A program made the position numbers and the translations under genes. From contig JABFRU010000048.1 in the NCBI GenBank assembly GCA_013140985.1, forward strand, positions 1 through 64,000: 64,000 bases of DNA, written 5' to 3'. The DNA is from Chitinophagaceae bacterium (lineage in GTDB: Bacteria > Bacteroidota > Bacteroidia > Chitinophagales > Chitinophagaceae). Positions 50,910 to 60,417 of the stretch are shown piece after piece. Numbering within the stretch: the stretch's first letter is position 1; the number at the start of each line of letters is the position of its first letter. The notes under the pieces are model-generated. The model was given only the letters and a program-made list of their open reading frames with translations. It was not told where the DNA came from and searched no databases.

Positions 50910-51059
50910 ATGGCAAACAACATCAAACCTGCTGATAACAGTTCCAATCAGCAGAATGCGAACAAAGGAACACAAGGGCAAAATAAACAACATGCCCAGA
51001 ATCAGGGTAACCGGGGAAAGCAAATGAACCCCAACCAGGGAGCTAAGAAAGGAAAGTGA
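50910..51059 (+). CDS. small Asn/Gln/Lys-rich protein (49 aa)
   Basis: A frame from ATG 50910 to TGA 51057, 12 bp after the LytTR-like gene. Composition is almost only Asn, Gln, Gly, Lys and Ala (MANNIKPADNSSNQQNANKG at the start), so it is disordered and basic. Small proteins of this kind recur in Bacteroidota next to mobile or stress genes; function unknown. Confidence 0.5.
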   Translation: MANNIKPADNSSNQQNANKGTQGQNKQHAQNQGNRGKQMNPNQGAKKGK

Positions 51060-51193
51060 TTCTTGAAAGCCGGAGTTTTACTTCGGCTTTCTTTTTGGTA
51101 AGTCATTATCCGTTTGTCCTACCTCTCTTACTACTTTACCGGTATTTATGGTCATGTATTTGATAATTACCTAAGCAGAATAAAATATTGTTT

Positions 51194-51658
51194 ATGCTTA
51201 GTTCAATTTCATGGAATCAGTACATAACCGGATTAATCACTTTGCTGCTGTTTTATTATTTCTTTATTGGATTTAAATATTACCGTTGGGAAATATTAGG
51301 TTTAATAGGAATCAGGAAAATTGAGAGTGAAAAAATATTAATTCCTGCTGATGAGGGAATTCATCAATTCAAGTCTGTTGAAAAGCCTGAAGACTATCTT
51401 CCAAAAACAACATTGGAAACTGATATCTCTCCTTTGGTGCAGGCTTTTGCCGACGAAGTTCAGGCATTTATCAGCAATGCTGAACCCAATATGCCAAAAG
51501 CAGAGCTGTTATTCTCACTGCAATTAATCATTGCCAAATACCCGGCCTTGAAAGATGCTGATTGCAGAGGTGAGATTTCAACAATAGCGTTTACTCAAAT
51601 CAATGAGAAATTTCCCGGTTTCATTAGGGAAACAGAACTATTGTCAATATGGACCTAA
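51194..51658 (+). CDS. hypothetical single-pass membrane protein
   Basis: 154 residues from the ATG at 51194. A transmembrane helix at about 12-30 (ITGLITLLLFYYFFIGFKYY) is followed by a soluble domain of about 110 residues with a helical pattern. It lies just upstream of traE on the same strand, and a link to the transfer apparatus is plausible. Family not recognised. Confidence 0.55.
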   Translation: MLSSISWNQYITGLITLLLFYYFFIGFKYYRWEILGLIGIRKIESEKILIPADEGIHQFKSVEKPEDYLPKTTLETDISPLVQAFADEVQAFISNAEPNMPKAELLFSLQLIIAKYPALKDADCRGEISTIAFTQINEKFPGFIRETELLSIWT

Positions 51659-51761
51659 CATAAATGTATGCTTCATTGCACAGTGATGGATGGGTTAGTA
51701 AGGAAATGGAAGGGTGCAATGAAGCTTTTTTTCAAAATTAATTATTTAAAACATAGTGTGT

Positions 51762-52094
51762 ATGAAAAGTGTAAGAGTATTTCACCAATGCAAAAAACAG
51801 TGGCACAAACTGGTCGCCATTTCCTTATCCCTGACGGTATCGTTGATAGCCGCAGCACAAGATGGTAACGCAGGTATTAATGAGGCCAATACTAAAGTGA
51901 GAAGTTATTTTGCTGCAGGCACTAACCTGATGTATGCTGTCGGTGCCATAGTTGGCTTAATAGGTGCAGTGAAAGTTTATCAAAAATGGAATAGCGGCGA
52001 CCATGATACTGGCAAAGTAGCTGCTGCATGGTTTGGCAGTTGTGTGTTCCTGGTGATTGTTGCTACAGTTATTCGTTCATTCTTCGGTGTATAA
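51762..52094 (+). CDS. traE: TraE-like DUF4134 conjugation protein
   Basis: 110 residues from the ATG at 51762. A signal-like helix (about 15-33, ending SLIAAAQDG) is followed by two transmembrane helices, with the motifs GINEANTKVRSYF, GTNLMYAVGAIVGLIGAVKVYQKWN and AAAWFGSCVFLVIVATVIRSFFG that define DUF4134/TraE of Bacteroides conjugative transposons. It is a small membrane part of the mating channel. It is the only tra gene in the window. Confidence 0.85.
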   Translation: MKSVRVFHQCKKQWHKLVAISLSLTVSLIAAAQDGNAGINEANTKVRSYFAAGTNLMYAVGAIVGLIGAVKVYQKWNSGDHDTGKVAAAWFGSCVFLVIVATVIRSFFGV

Positions 52095-52105
52095 AATCAT
52101 TTTTT

Positions 52106-52594
52106 ATGCAAGAGGTTTTGGTAAGCAAATTATTGGAATATATACGGGATAATAACCCAGATTTACTTTTTACGTTAGAAGCAGAAGATAAGCTTAGGGT
52201 TTGGTTGTATGAAAAAGCAGAAAGTGTTCAACCACTATCTGAACAATTAAAAAAAGACAACCAACCCGAATATATAATTATTGACAGATGCTTAACGGAG
52301 GCAACAGTTGAGTTACGGCCTTCCCGCTATAATTATATTCTTAACCTGCTGGAACAGGAATTTGAAGCAAACTATAACTCACTTACCGAATCCGGGCTCC
52401 TTCAGCATGAAATCATAAATATGATTGGTTATTGTGAACCTGTATTTGAGGATTTAAAATTCTCTATAGAAAATGAGGATAACCGGTTTATACAATATGT
52501 AATTACGGGAATGATTAGTGAGTATCTGCAGAGTAACAGTGAGAATGAAAATGTGAGCAATGAGTTACAACAGCCAACAAAAGCTGAAGGATAA
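52106..52594 (+). CDS. DUF1896-like protein
   Basis: 162 residues from the ATG at 52106 (a longer frame opening into traE is unlikely). All-helical; LLEYIRDNNPDLL at the start and the later FEANYNSLTESGLLQ segment resemble DUF1896 proteins found next to the giant methylase-helicase gene on Bacteroidota elements. It overlaps that gene by 35 bp, so the two are translationally coupled. Function unknown. Confidence 0.5.
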   Translation: MQEVLVSKLLEYIRDNNPDLLFTLEAEDKLRVWLYEKAESVQPLSEQLKKDNQPEYIIIDRCLTEATVELRPSRYNYILNLLEQEFEANYNSLTESGLLQHEIINMIGYCEPVFEDLKFSIENEDNRFIQYVITGMISEYLQSNSENENVSNELQQPTKAEG

Positions 52595-55500
52595 TATTGC
52601 TGCAATCAGGGTTGCACTTGAATACAATCAGCGACAAAAACTTTCTGATGAACAGGTGCAATCCCTGCAACAGTATTCTGGTTTTGGCGGATTGAAAGCC
52701 ATCCTGTTTCCTAATGCGCCAAAAGATGAATGGGTTAAACTCAATGCATCCAAAGCAGACCTTGCATTGTATGCTGATATTATTGAGTTGCACCATTTGT
52801 TGCAACAGCATCTAAGCGAAAAGGAATATAAGGATGCAATTGATTCGTTACGTAACAGTATCCTTACTGCATTTTACACTCCGGATATTATTCCCAAAGT
52901 TCTGTTTACTGAATTAAAGAAACAGGGTATTGAACCCAAAAACCTGTATGAACCCAGTAGCGGTGCCGGGGTTTTTATTGCAGAGGCTGTAAATACTTTT
53001 CCATCCTTACAAAATATTACAGCCGTAGAAAAAGATATGCTGACGGGACGGGTATTGACTGCACTTAGTAGTTCGATACCCGTTCCTGTTACCGTGCAGG
53101 TGACAGGGTTTGAAAACACCAGTAATGATGAAAATGGCAGCAGTGATTTAATTGTAAGCAATATCCCGTTTGGTAATTTCAAAGTACTTGATGAAAAATA
53201 TCCGGATGAAAATATTTCGGGCAAAATACATAACTATTTTTTTGCAAAAGGACTTGATAAAATTAAAGAAGGCGGTTTGCTTGCCTATGTAACGACCGAT
53301 GCGTTCCTAAACAGTCCATCCAATAAACCAGCCAGAGAATATCTTTTTCACAATTCAAATTTTATCAGTTTTTCTGTATTACCGGATAACCTGATGAAAG
53401 ATACTGGTAACACAGAAGCACCATCACATCTGCTGATTGTGCAAAAACAAACGGGTAAAAAAGATATAACATCCCATGAACAAAACTTGATTCAGACAAC
53501 TGAACAACAAAATGTATTTGGCGAATATCATGTAACCCAGTACATCGTCCTGCATCCTGAAATAATTAGTGCCAATGAAATAAAGCCAGGAAAAAATCAA
53601 TACGGCAGAGCTACTGAAACTATCTGGCAAAAAGGTGATATCAATGGAATTGGGGGTAAACTGTCTGCAACTATTGAAGATGGTTTAAGAAAGCGGTTCA
53701 ATAAAAAATCGTTTGAACAAGAAATAGCCATAAAGCCAAAGCTTACAGACAAACAGTTAACTTATTTGCCCATTCCTGAAAATATTGCCGATAACAATTC
53801 TGTACAGTTAGGATTGTTTGATATTGCTCCGGCAGCAAACATAAACCGGGCAATGGCTTATATCAATCCTCTTGATGCTACTGTGGTAGATAAGAAAACT
53901 GCAAGACTCCTTAATATCATTAAAACGAAAGATAACCTGGAACATGAAGGTATTGTAATGCTTACAGCAAAATCCATTGCTTTTAAGCAATATGTTTATA
54001 AGCTTTATTCAAATTTTGATGAGCTACAATTTGGAGCCAACTGGATGAATGCGGGTGCTTTTCAACATGAATTAAAAGCACTTCCAAATTTATTAAAGCA
54101 GTATGGCCACGAATTTTATAATGAAGGTGAGCCGGTTTTTCATATCTCACTGGGGACTGAAGAAAATGACATTATAAAAGATGTCAACCCTTATCATAAA
54201 GAAGCCACTTTAATTGTACACAATAACAGAGTAGGGTTTGTTTCATTTCTTACCGGTGAAAAAGATAAGCCTGTTTTTCTCCCCAGCATTTACGATAAAA
54301 AAGATTTGGCATTTTATCAGCAATACACATTAGTAAGGGACAGGTATTTGCTATTGGCAGATAAAGAACTCACGGAAAAGATTGAGTTCCCCGAACTAAG
54401 AAAAGAATTAAATGAATCTTATGATGCCTTGATTCGTGGCTTTGGCTTATTGAATTCTAATATTAATAAGCAACGCATATTAAAAGATGAAGCATTCGGG
54501 TTAACAATGCTTGCATCTTTAGAAAGAAAAGAAGGCGAACAATTTGTAAAAGCGGATATACTTACACAGTCATTGGTACAAAAGCAGGAAGCCTTTCACA
54601 CATCCAATCCACTTGAAGCATTGGCAAAAAGTCTCAATGATAAGGGCAAGGTGGATATGGAATTTATTGCTGCCGCTACTGATTGCACAGAAGAAGAAGC
54701 TATCGTAGCATTAGGAAATCACATCTATTTAAACCCATTAAACAAAGAGTGGGAAACAGCCGACCAGTTATTAAGTGGTAATGTGGTAAGCAAATGGCGA
54801 ATAGCAGCTGAAGTAGTAAATAAAACCCCTGAAAATGCACAATTACTAAGAAGCCTGCAGGCATTGGAAAAAGTACAGCCAGAAAAAATACCTTTTGAGC
54901 TGTTGGATTTTAATTTGGGAGAAAGGTGGATACCTCTTGACTATTACAATCGTTTTGCATCGCACATTTTTGAGTTAAATACTGAGGTAAGCTATTTCGC
55001 TTCCGTTGATACATTTAAAGTAAATGTATCATCCAGTAACGCAAAGATTGACCAGGAATATGCGGTGCAGCCAAAAGATGGCAGACGAATGTTTGGCGAT
55101 AAATTATTAGAACATGCGTTGGAAAATACCACTCCATTCTTTTCTTATGAAGTTGATTTGGGAGACAAAACAATCCGGGTGCCGGACAATGATGCTATTC
55201 AATTAGGGCATCAAAAAGTAGAAGCCATCAGAAATAGTTTTGTGGAATGGCTGAAAGAATTGCCTCAAGCAGATAAGGCTGAATTGGTAAATCTGTACAA
55301 TGATACTTTTAATTGTTATGTACTGAGAGAATATGATGGAAGCCATTTGCAGTTTCCCAATCTGGATAAAAGAAGATTGGGTATAGATGATTTATACAGT
55401 TCGCAGAAAAATTCGGTTTGGCGTATCATACAAAATCGTGGTGCATTAATTGACCATGAAGTTGGTTTGGGTAAAACATTGACGATGGTTGTGGCTTCTT

Positions 55501-58049
55501 ATGAAATGAAACGGCTGGGTATTGCCAATAAACCGATGATACTTGCTTTAAAGGCAAATGTTAACCAGATTGCAGAAACCTATCGCAAAGCTTATCCCAA
55601 TGCAAGGATACTGGCTCCTGGTGAAAATGATTTTACTCCAGCTAAGCGGTTGCGGCTCTTTCATGAAATTAAAAACAACAATTGGGATTGTATTTTACTT
55701 ACGCATGACCAGTTTGGAAAAATCCCTCAAAGCCCGGAAATACAGCGACAGATATTTCAGGCAGAACTAGATAACATCGAAAGAGATTTGTACACCATTA
55801 AAGATATGGGTGGCGAAATTTCCCGGCGAATGTTGAAAGGTTTGGAGATACGCAAAACAAACCTGGGAGTAAAATTGCAAGAGCTAAGAAAAGCCATTGA
55901 TGAAAAGAAAGATGCCGGTATCAACTTCAAGGAATTAGCTATTGACCATTTGTTTGTAGATGAAGCTCATAAATTTAAGAACCTAACTTTTACTACAAGG
56001 CATGACCGTGTAGCAGGATTGGGCAACCAGCAGGGAAGCCAAAAGGCTTTGAATATGCTCTTTGCTGTGAGAACCTTGCAGGAAAAATTCAGGAGTGATT
56101 TATGTGTAACGTTTTTATCTGGTACGCCTATCAGCAACAGCCTTACAGAAATGTACCTGCTGTTTAAATATCTTCGGCCAAATGAAATGGAGCGGCAGCG
56201 TATTGAAAACTTTGATGGATGGGCAGCAGTGTTTGCAAAGAAGACAGTTGACTTTGAGTTTTCTGTAACCAATGAAATAATTGCAAAAGAACGTTTCCGG
56301 CATTTTATCAAAGTACCGGAACTGGCTTTGTTCTATAATGAAATAACTGATTATAAAACAGCCAAACATATCAATTTAGATAAGCCTGATTTAGCTGAAC
56401 AGTTAGTTAATATTCCACCTACACCCGACCAGCGAGAATTTATTAAGAAACTGATGCTGTTTGCTAAAACAGGTGATGGTTCTTTAATTGGAAGGCCACC
56501 TTTAACAGATGAAGAAGACAGAGGCCGAATGCTCATAGCTACAAATTATGCAAAGAAAATGGCGGCAGATATGCGGCTGATAGATTCTTCTTTATATGAA
56601 GACCATCCTAATCATAAAGTAAATGTATGTGCAAGAAAAGTTGCTGAAGTCTATAATGAAAGTATTGAAAGCCGGGGAACACAAATTGTGTTTAGCGATA
56701 TTGGCACACCAAAGCCAAACGAGTTTAATATCTATGATGCGTTAAAAGAAAAACTGGTTAATGATTTTGATATTCCTGCTAACAAAATCACTTTCATTCA
56801 CAACTGGACAGACCGGCAAAAGCCGGAACTGTTCCGTAAGATGAATAATGGTGAAATACGAATACTGCTTGGCAGTACTGAAAAAGCGGGTACCGGCTTG
56901 AATGTGCAGGCAAAAGTAGTAGCCATGCATCATCTCGATATTCCCTGGAAGCCATCAGAGCTGGAACAACGTAACGGCCGTGGTGCCAGGCAGGGAAACA
57001 AGCTGGCAAAAGAAAACTACGATAACAAAGTGCAGAACTTCATTTATGCAGTTGAGCAATCATTAGATAATTACAAATTCAATTTGCTGAAGAATAAACA
57101 AACTTTTATCAGCCAGATGAAAAACTGCGAACTGAATGTGCGGACGATTGACGAGGGCAGCATTGATGAAAAGAGTGGGATGAACTTTTCAGAATACATC
57201 GCCATTTTATCCGGTGATACAACACTGCTGGAAAAATCAAAAATGGAAAAGAAGATAGCTGTGTTGGAAAGTCTCCGCAATGCCCATCATAAAGAAGTAA
57301 TCCGGTCACGGTTTCAGTTGGAGAATATGCAAAGGGATAAAGAAACAACAATGCAAACTCTCACAAAATTAGCCACAGACGAATCGGCTTATAATAAAGT
57401 ATTAGCCTTTGAAAAAGACGGCACTAAATCAAATCCGGTGCAAATAAAAGATTGCCCTGCCACAACAGCAGAAGCCATCGGCATCCATCTTATTCAACTA
57501 TCACTTAACTGGAAACCTAAGCCCAGTGAAGATGATAGCCTTAAAGTCGGCAGCCTGTATGGTTTTGATTGCATGATACGTCGCCAGAAAGAAACTTATG
57601 AAAACAACAGCATGTTTGAATATCGCTACCAAAATACATTCTACGCCGAAAGCCAGGCAACCGGTATAAAATACACCTGGAACCAGGGACATCTTAATAC
57701 TGATAATCCTAAATTGGCTGCCCGGCATTTTTTAAATTGTATAGACAGGGTGGATGCGCTAAAAGAAAAGTATGAAAAGAATTGTAAAGAACTGGAACAT
57801 AATATTCCAATGCTTGAACTATTAGTGGCAAAGCCTTTTGAGAAAGAATCTGAATTGGCACAGCTTAAAAAAGAAGTAGCCAACCTTGAAAGAGAAATCA
57901 CCATAAAAATTCAGAAAAAACAATTAGCGGGTGAGGAACATAGCTCTCCTAAAGAAGGGGTTAAAGAAACCCCTGTTATAAAAATTGAAAAAAACCTTCT
58001 ACCAAAAAAAGAATCAGTTGAGAAAAAAAGTAAAGGGATGAGGATATAA
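52560..58049 (+). CDS. fused N6-adenine methylase and SNF2-type helicase (1829 aa)
   Basis: 1829 residues. N-terminal third: an adenine-specific DNA methylase fold with a SAM motif EPSSGAGVF (131-139) and catalytic NIPFG (201-205, an NPPY variant). Middle to C-terminal: an SF2/SNF2 helicase with motif I HEVGLGKTLT (about 965-973), DEAH box FVDEAHKF (about 1133-1140), motif III SGTPISNSLTE, and motifs V/VI GSTEKAGTGLNVQ and ELEQRNGRGARQGN (about 1465-1480). A coiled-coil tail follows. Such proteins are hallmarks of Bacteroidota conjugative elements and probably modify or protect element DNA. The same layout occurs in phage-barrier methylase-helicases such as BREX- and DISARM-like proteins, so a defence role is possible. 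Confidence 0.85.
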   Translation: MSYNSQQKLKDNIAAIRVALEYNQRQKLSDEQVQSLQQYSGFGGLKAILFPNAPKDEWVKLNASKADLALYADIIELHHLLQQHLSEKEYKDAIDSLRNSILTAFYTPDIIPKVLFTELKKQGIEPKNLYEPSSGAGVFIAEAVNTFPSLQNITAVEKDMLTGRVLTALSSSIPVPVTVQVTGFENTSNDENGSSDLIVSNIPFGNFKVLDEKYPDENISGKIHNYFFAKGLDKIKEGGLLAYVTTDAFLNSPSNKPAREYLFHNSNFISFSVLPDNLMKDTGNTEAPSHLLIVQKQTGKKDITSHEQNLIQTTEQQNVFGEYHVTQYIVLHPEIISANEIKPGKNQYGRATETIWQKGDINGIGGKLSATIEDGLRKRFNKKSFEQEIAIKPKLTDKQLTYLPIPENIADNNSVQLGLFDIAPAANINRAMAYINPLDATVVDKKTARLLNIIKTKDNLEHEGIVMLTAKSIAFKQYVYKLYSNFDELQFGANWMNAGAFQHELKALPNLLKQYGHEFYNEGEPVFHISLGTEENDIIKDVNPYHKEATLIVHNNRVGFVSFLTGEKDKPVFLPSIYDKKDLAFYQQYTLVRDRYLLLADKELTEKIEFPELRKELNESYDALIRGFGLLNSNINKQRILKDEAFGLTMLASLERKEGEQFVKADILTQSLVQKQEAFHTSNPLEALAKSLNDKGKVDMEFIAAATDCTEEEAIVALGNHIYLNPLNKEWETADQLLSGNVVSKWRIAAEVVNKTPENAQLLRSLQALEKVQPEKIPFELLDFNLGERWIPLDYYNRFASHIFELNTEVSYFASVDTFKVNVSSSNAKIDQEYAVQPKDGRRMFGDKLLEHALENTTPFFSYEVDLGDKTIRVPDNDAIQLGHQKVEAIRNSFVEWLKELPQADKAELVNLYNDTFNCYVLREYDGSHLQFPNLDKRRLGIDDLYSSQKNSVWRIIQNRGALIDHEVGLGKTLTMVVASYEMKRLGIANKPMILALKANVNQIAETYRKAYPNARILAPGENDFTPAKRLRLFHEIKNNNWDCILLTHDQFGKIPQSPEIQRQIFQAELDNIERDLYTIKDMGGEISRRMLKGLEIRKTNLGVKLQELRKAIDEKKDAGINFKELAIDHLFVDEAHKFKNLTFTTRHDRVAGLGNQQGSQKALNMLFAVRTLQEKFRSDLCVTFLSGTPISNSLTEMYLLFKYLRPNEMERQRIENFDGWAAVFAKKTVDFEFSVTNEIIAKERFRHFIKVPELALFYNEITDYKTAKHINLDKPDLAEQLVNIPPTPDQREFIKKLMLFAKTGDGSLIGRPPLTDEEDRGRMLIATNYAKKMAADMRLIDSSLYEDHPNHKVNVCARKVAEVYNESIESRGTQIVFSDIGTPKPNEFNIYDALKEKLVNDFDIPANKITFIHNWTDRQKPELFRKMNNGEIRILLGSTEKAGTGLNVQAKVVAMHHLDIPWKPSELEQRNGRGARQGNKLAKENYDNKVQNFIYAVEQSLDNYKFNLLKNKQTFISQMKNCELNVRTIDEGSIDEKSGMNFSEYIAILSGDTTLLEKSKMEKKIAVLESLRNAHHKEVIRSRFQLENMQRDKETTMQTLTKLATDESAYNKVLAFEKDGTKSNPVQIKDCPATTAEAIGIHLIQLSLNWKPKPSEDDSLKVGSLYGFDCMIRRQKETYENNSMFEYRYQNTFYAESQATGIKYTWNQGHLNTDNPKLAARHFLNCIDRVDALKEKYEKNCKELEHNIPMLELLVAKPFEKESELAQLKKEVANLEREITIKIQKKQLAGEEHSSPKEGVKETPVIKIEKNLLPKKESVEKKSKGMRI

Positions 58050-58118
58050 ATCTCTCGCCAGGTTTCTCAAACCCATTGTTGTTATTGCACCCTTAGTATG
58101 TAGTAAAGGCAAACCCAA

Positions 58119-59345
58119 TTATAGTGAAAAGCTTGCTACTTTAATTGATTTACTTTTGTCATCCGTCCATGAAAAAAATAAATTAGTCCCCGATTTTGTC
58201 ATCTGCGGAAAACCGCTTGACCTCGATTCTGCTGAAGCGGCCACTATAAATGAAGGTTCTTTTTTGCCATTGTTATATGCCTTTACAGCTTTTATTACAG
58301 ACCCCTCCATCCAGCTTACAACGGCAGTATTTTCATCCAGCATCACTACATCTACACGGCCAATTCCTTTTCCTTCATCTATGCGTAACGGGCTATTGAA
58401 TGTGGCACCGCCATCTTTGGAAAAAACAATATTTACCTGTGCATTCTTATCGGGTGATGTGAACCATGCCACAGCAAGACTATTACCAATGGCATCAATC
58501 CTGGGGCCATTTACCGGGCATCCCTCAATTTTCCAGTTATCGGCAAAGATTGGTTTAGGGGTTGTCCATTTGCCATCAATAAGCCTTACAATTGACATAT
58601 CTCTTATCTCCTGTTCCGACCTGTCCCTGTAAACTACCACTGGCCCATTTGCTGTAATAGCTGCGGCGGTCTGGCAACAATCGCATACCCGGTTATCAAG
58701 TTCCCATTCGTTTGATTTATTTCCCTGCTTATCTATTACTGCACCTCTAATTGTCATTTGACCATGATGGCCTTCGCTGTGGCCTCCATCTTCTTGCATT
58801 TCTGAATTACGTCCATCCAGCCATGAAACAAAATAGTTATCTCCGTATGGTATCATTGATACAAAACCATGCTCCGCCTTTTTGCCGTCGTCATGCAAAA
58901 TTTTTGCAGCACCCCATGACTTTCCATCATCAGCAGAAGTAACAATTTTTACATCGTATGTATATTTACCCTCTTCACTTTTTTCCAAATAATGCGCTAT
59001 TAAATTGTTTGCCCCGTCCGCAGCCACCAGCGGATAGTCTGCCCAATTAACAAACCAGTTATCTCCTGAACTGATTATCATTGGCTCAGACCATTGCTCA
59101 TTAGTGAACGTAGAAACTTTCAAGAAACTCTTTCCTATTTTTTTCTCAATCCATGATAAATACACCAATCCATTCTTATCGGTAAAAAGGTAAGGTTCTG
59201 CGCTGGCTGTATCAGCAGGTGATTGTAGTTTTTTTAAATTCGTAGTTTGGATTGGTTCAGCTTTTTCTTTTGCAGAATCTTTTGAAGCATTGTTACAGGA
59301 AGATATTGCCAGGGCAAATAATAAAGCAGTTAATAACTTATTCAT
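58119..59345 (-). CDS. BNR-repeat/sialidase-like lipoprotein of the copper block
   Basis: 408 residues with a lipobox (LAISSC, Cys at about 17). The mature protein is a β-propeller with Asp-box-like repeats (SADDGKSWG, SKDGGATFNS). It also has VCDCCQ and a lone Cys in EGCPVNGP, a Cys-rich patch that could bind copper. In spite of the sialidase-like fold, sugar hydrolysis is unlikely, as no catalytic set is seen. It overlaps the thioredoxin gene by 8 bp. Last gene of the minus-strand copper group. Confidence 0.7.
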   Translation of the reverse strand: MNKLLTALLFALAISSCNNASKDSAKEKAEPIQTTNLKKLQSPADTASAEPYLFTDKNGLVYLSWIEKKIGKSFLKVSTFTNEQWSEPMIISSGDNWFVNWADYPLVAADGANNLIAHYLEKSEEGKYTYDVKIVTSADDGKSWGAAKILHDDGKKAEHGFVSMIPYGDNYFVSWLDGRNSEMQEDGGHSEGHHGQMTIRGAVIDKQGNKSNEWELDNRVCDCCQTAAAITANGPVVVYRDRSEQEIRDMSIVRLIDGKWTTPKPIFADNWKIEGCPVNGPRIDAIGNSLAVAWFTSPDKNAQVNIVFSKDGGATFNSPLRIDEGKGIGRVDVVMLDENTAVVSWMEGSVIKAVKAYNNGKKEPSFIVAASAESRSSGFPQMTKSGTNLFFSWTDDKSKSIKVASFSL

Positions 59346-59847
59346 TTGTATTTATGATTTTAAGGATGGTATCAATGTTGTTTTTGTCGTCCCACTTGCG
59401 ATAGCCTGATTCAGAAAAAACCAACTTGCCATTCCTGTTAAAGATAAATGTTGTTGGAAGGCCGTCAATACTTAGTTCTTCGCTATTTTGTATTTGAACA
59501 TAACTAAATGGGTAAGAATGTAGTTTTCGGAATGCATCAATTTCGTCAACCGTTTCTGTGGAAGCCAACAAGAATACTATATTTTCATTTCGAAGTATAT
59601 TTTGGGCTTTTTCAATTGACGGCATTTCCTGAAGACAAGGTTTGCACCAGGTAGCCCAAAAATTAATAAAAACTACCTTTCCTGCATACTGGTTTAAATC
59701 AAGTGCTTCATCTTTTAAATCAGTTAATTTTATTTTAAATAATTCCGGGGCAGGTTTGGCAATAACAACAGGTTTATTTTTACTTACACTGTTACAGCTC
59801 GTAAGTCCAAGTAAAATAATGCAGGCGATATTTTGTATGCTGGTCAT
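59338..59847 (-). CDS. TlpA-like thioredoxin lipoprotein
   Basis: 169 residues. Lipobox ILLGLTSC (Cys about 18), then a TlpA-type thioredoxin fold with the redox site NFWATWCKPCLQEMPS. The cis-Pro segment is IDGLPTTFIFN. It should keep thiols of periplasmic copper proteins reduced. Its stop region overlaps the start of the BNR lipoprotein. Confidence 0.82.
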   Translation of the reverse strand: MTSIQNIACIILLGLTSCNSVSKNKPVVIAKPAPELFKIKLTDLKDEALDLNQYAGKVVFINFWATWCKPCLQEMPSIEKAQNILRNENIVFLLASTETVDEIDAFRKLHSYPFSYVQIQNSEELSIDGLPTTFIFNRNGKLVFSESGYRKWDDKNNIDTILKIINTNE

Positions 59848-59874
59848 TGTTTTATCCTTGTTCGTTATAGATAA

Positions 59875-60354
59875 TTATGGATGGTGCAAGTTATGTACAT
59901 GATGTAATGAATCCATTGTGTGGTGATGACAAATATGGTGGCCAGGGTGATGCTCGCAATTAGTATGATGATGATTATTCAATACAGTAATCAATGAATC
60001 ATTGAGATGACCGGGGTAGGGATGGTGGTAGTGGTGCGAATGATTTATGGCAGGGTCATAAGGCACCCACTGATGGCTATGGTCATCATGCGTATAAGTA
60101 TTGTGATGGTAATTATTATGGTGATGCCAGAATAAAGAATCATGATGGTGGTATATGCTGTCCCAATGATGCCGCTGACCTGAATTCTGTGCCACTGCAA
60201 GATTGGTTACTGCCTGACGCATTGATAATTGCTCATTTGTCATGCCGGTGGTAGCGGAAACATCATCTTGCCCGATGGTCTCTTTTGATGAACTATTTTT
60301 GCCACAGCTACTAAACAAAATAATAGTCAGAAGTAAAAAGCATGTTGTTTTCAT
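59875..60354 (-). CDS. extremely His-rich lipoprotein
   Basis: 159 residues with a lipobox (LFSSC, Cys17). From about residue 62 to the end roughly every third residue is His, in clusters such as YHHHDSLFWHHHNNYHH and CEHHPGHHICHHH. The two Cys residues of the tail are each next to His clusters. A periplasmic metal sponge or chaperone for copper, zinc or nickel is the obvious reading; copper is favoured by the neighbours. It starts 63 bp after the ATPase gene. Confidence 0.75.
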   Translation of the reverse strand: MKTTCFLLLTIILFSSCGKNSSSKETIGQDDVSATTGMTNEQLSMRQAVTNLAVAQNSGQRHHWDSIYHHHDSLFWHHHNNYHHNTYTHDDHSHQWVPYDPAINHSHHYHHPYPGHLNDSLITVLNNHHHTNCEHHPGHHICHHHTMDSLHHVHNLHHP

Positions 60355-60417
60355 GTTGTTGGTTTTAAGATTGGTTTATTTTTGATACAATAGCATTATA
60401 TGTTACGGTAAAAATCT

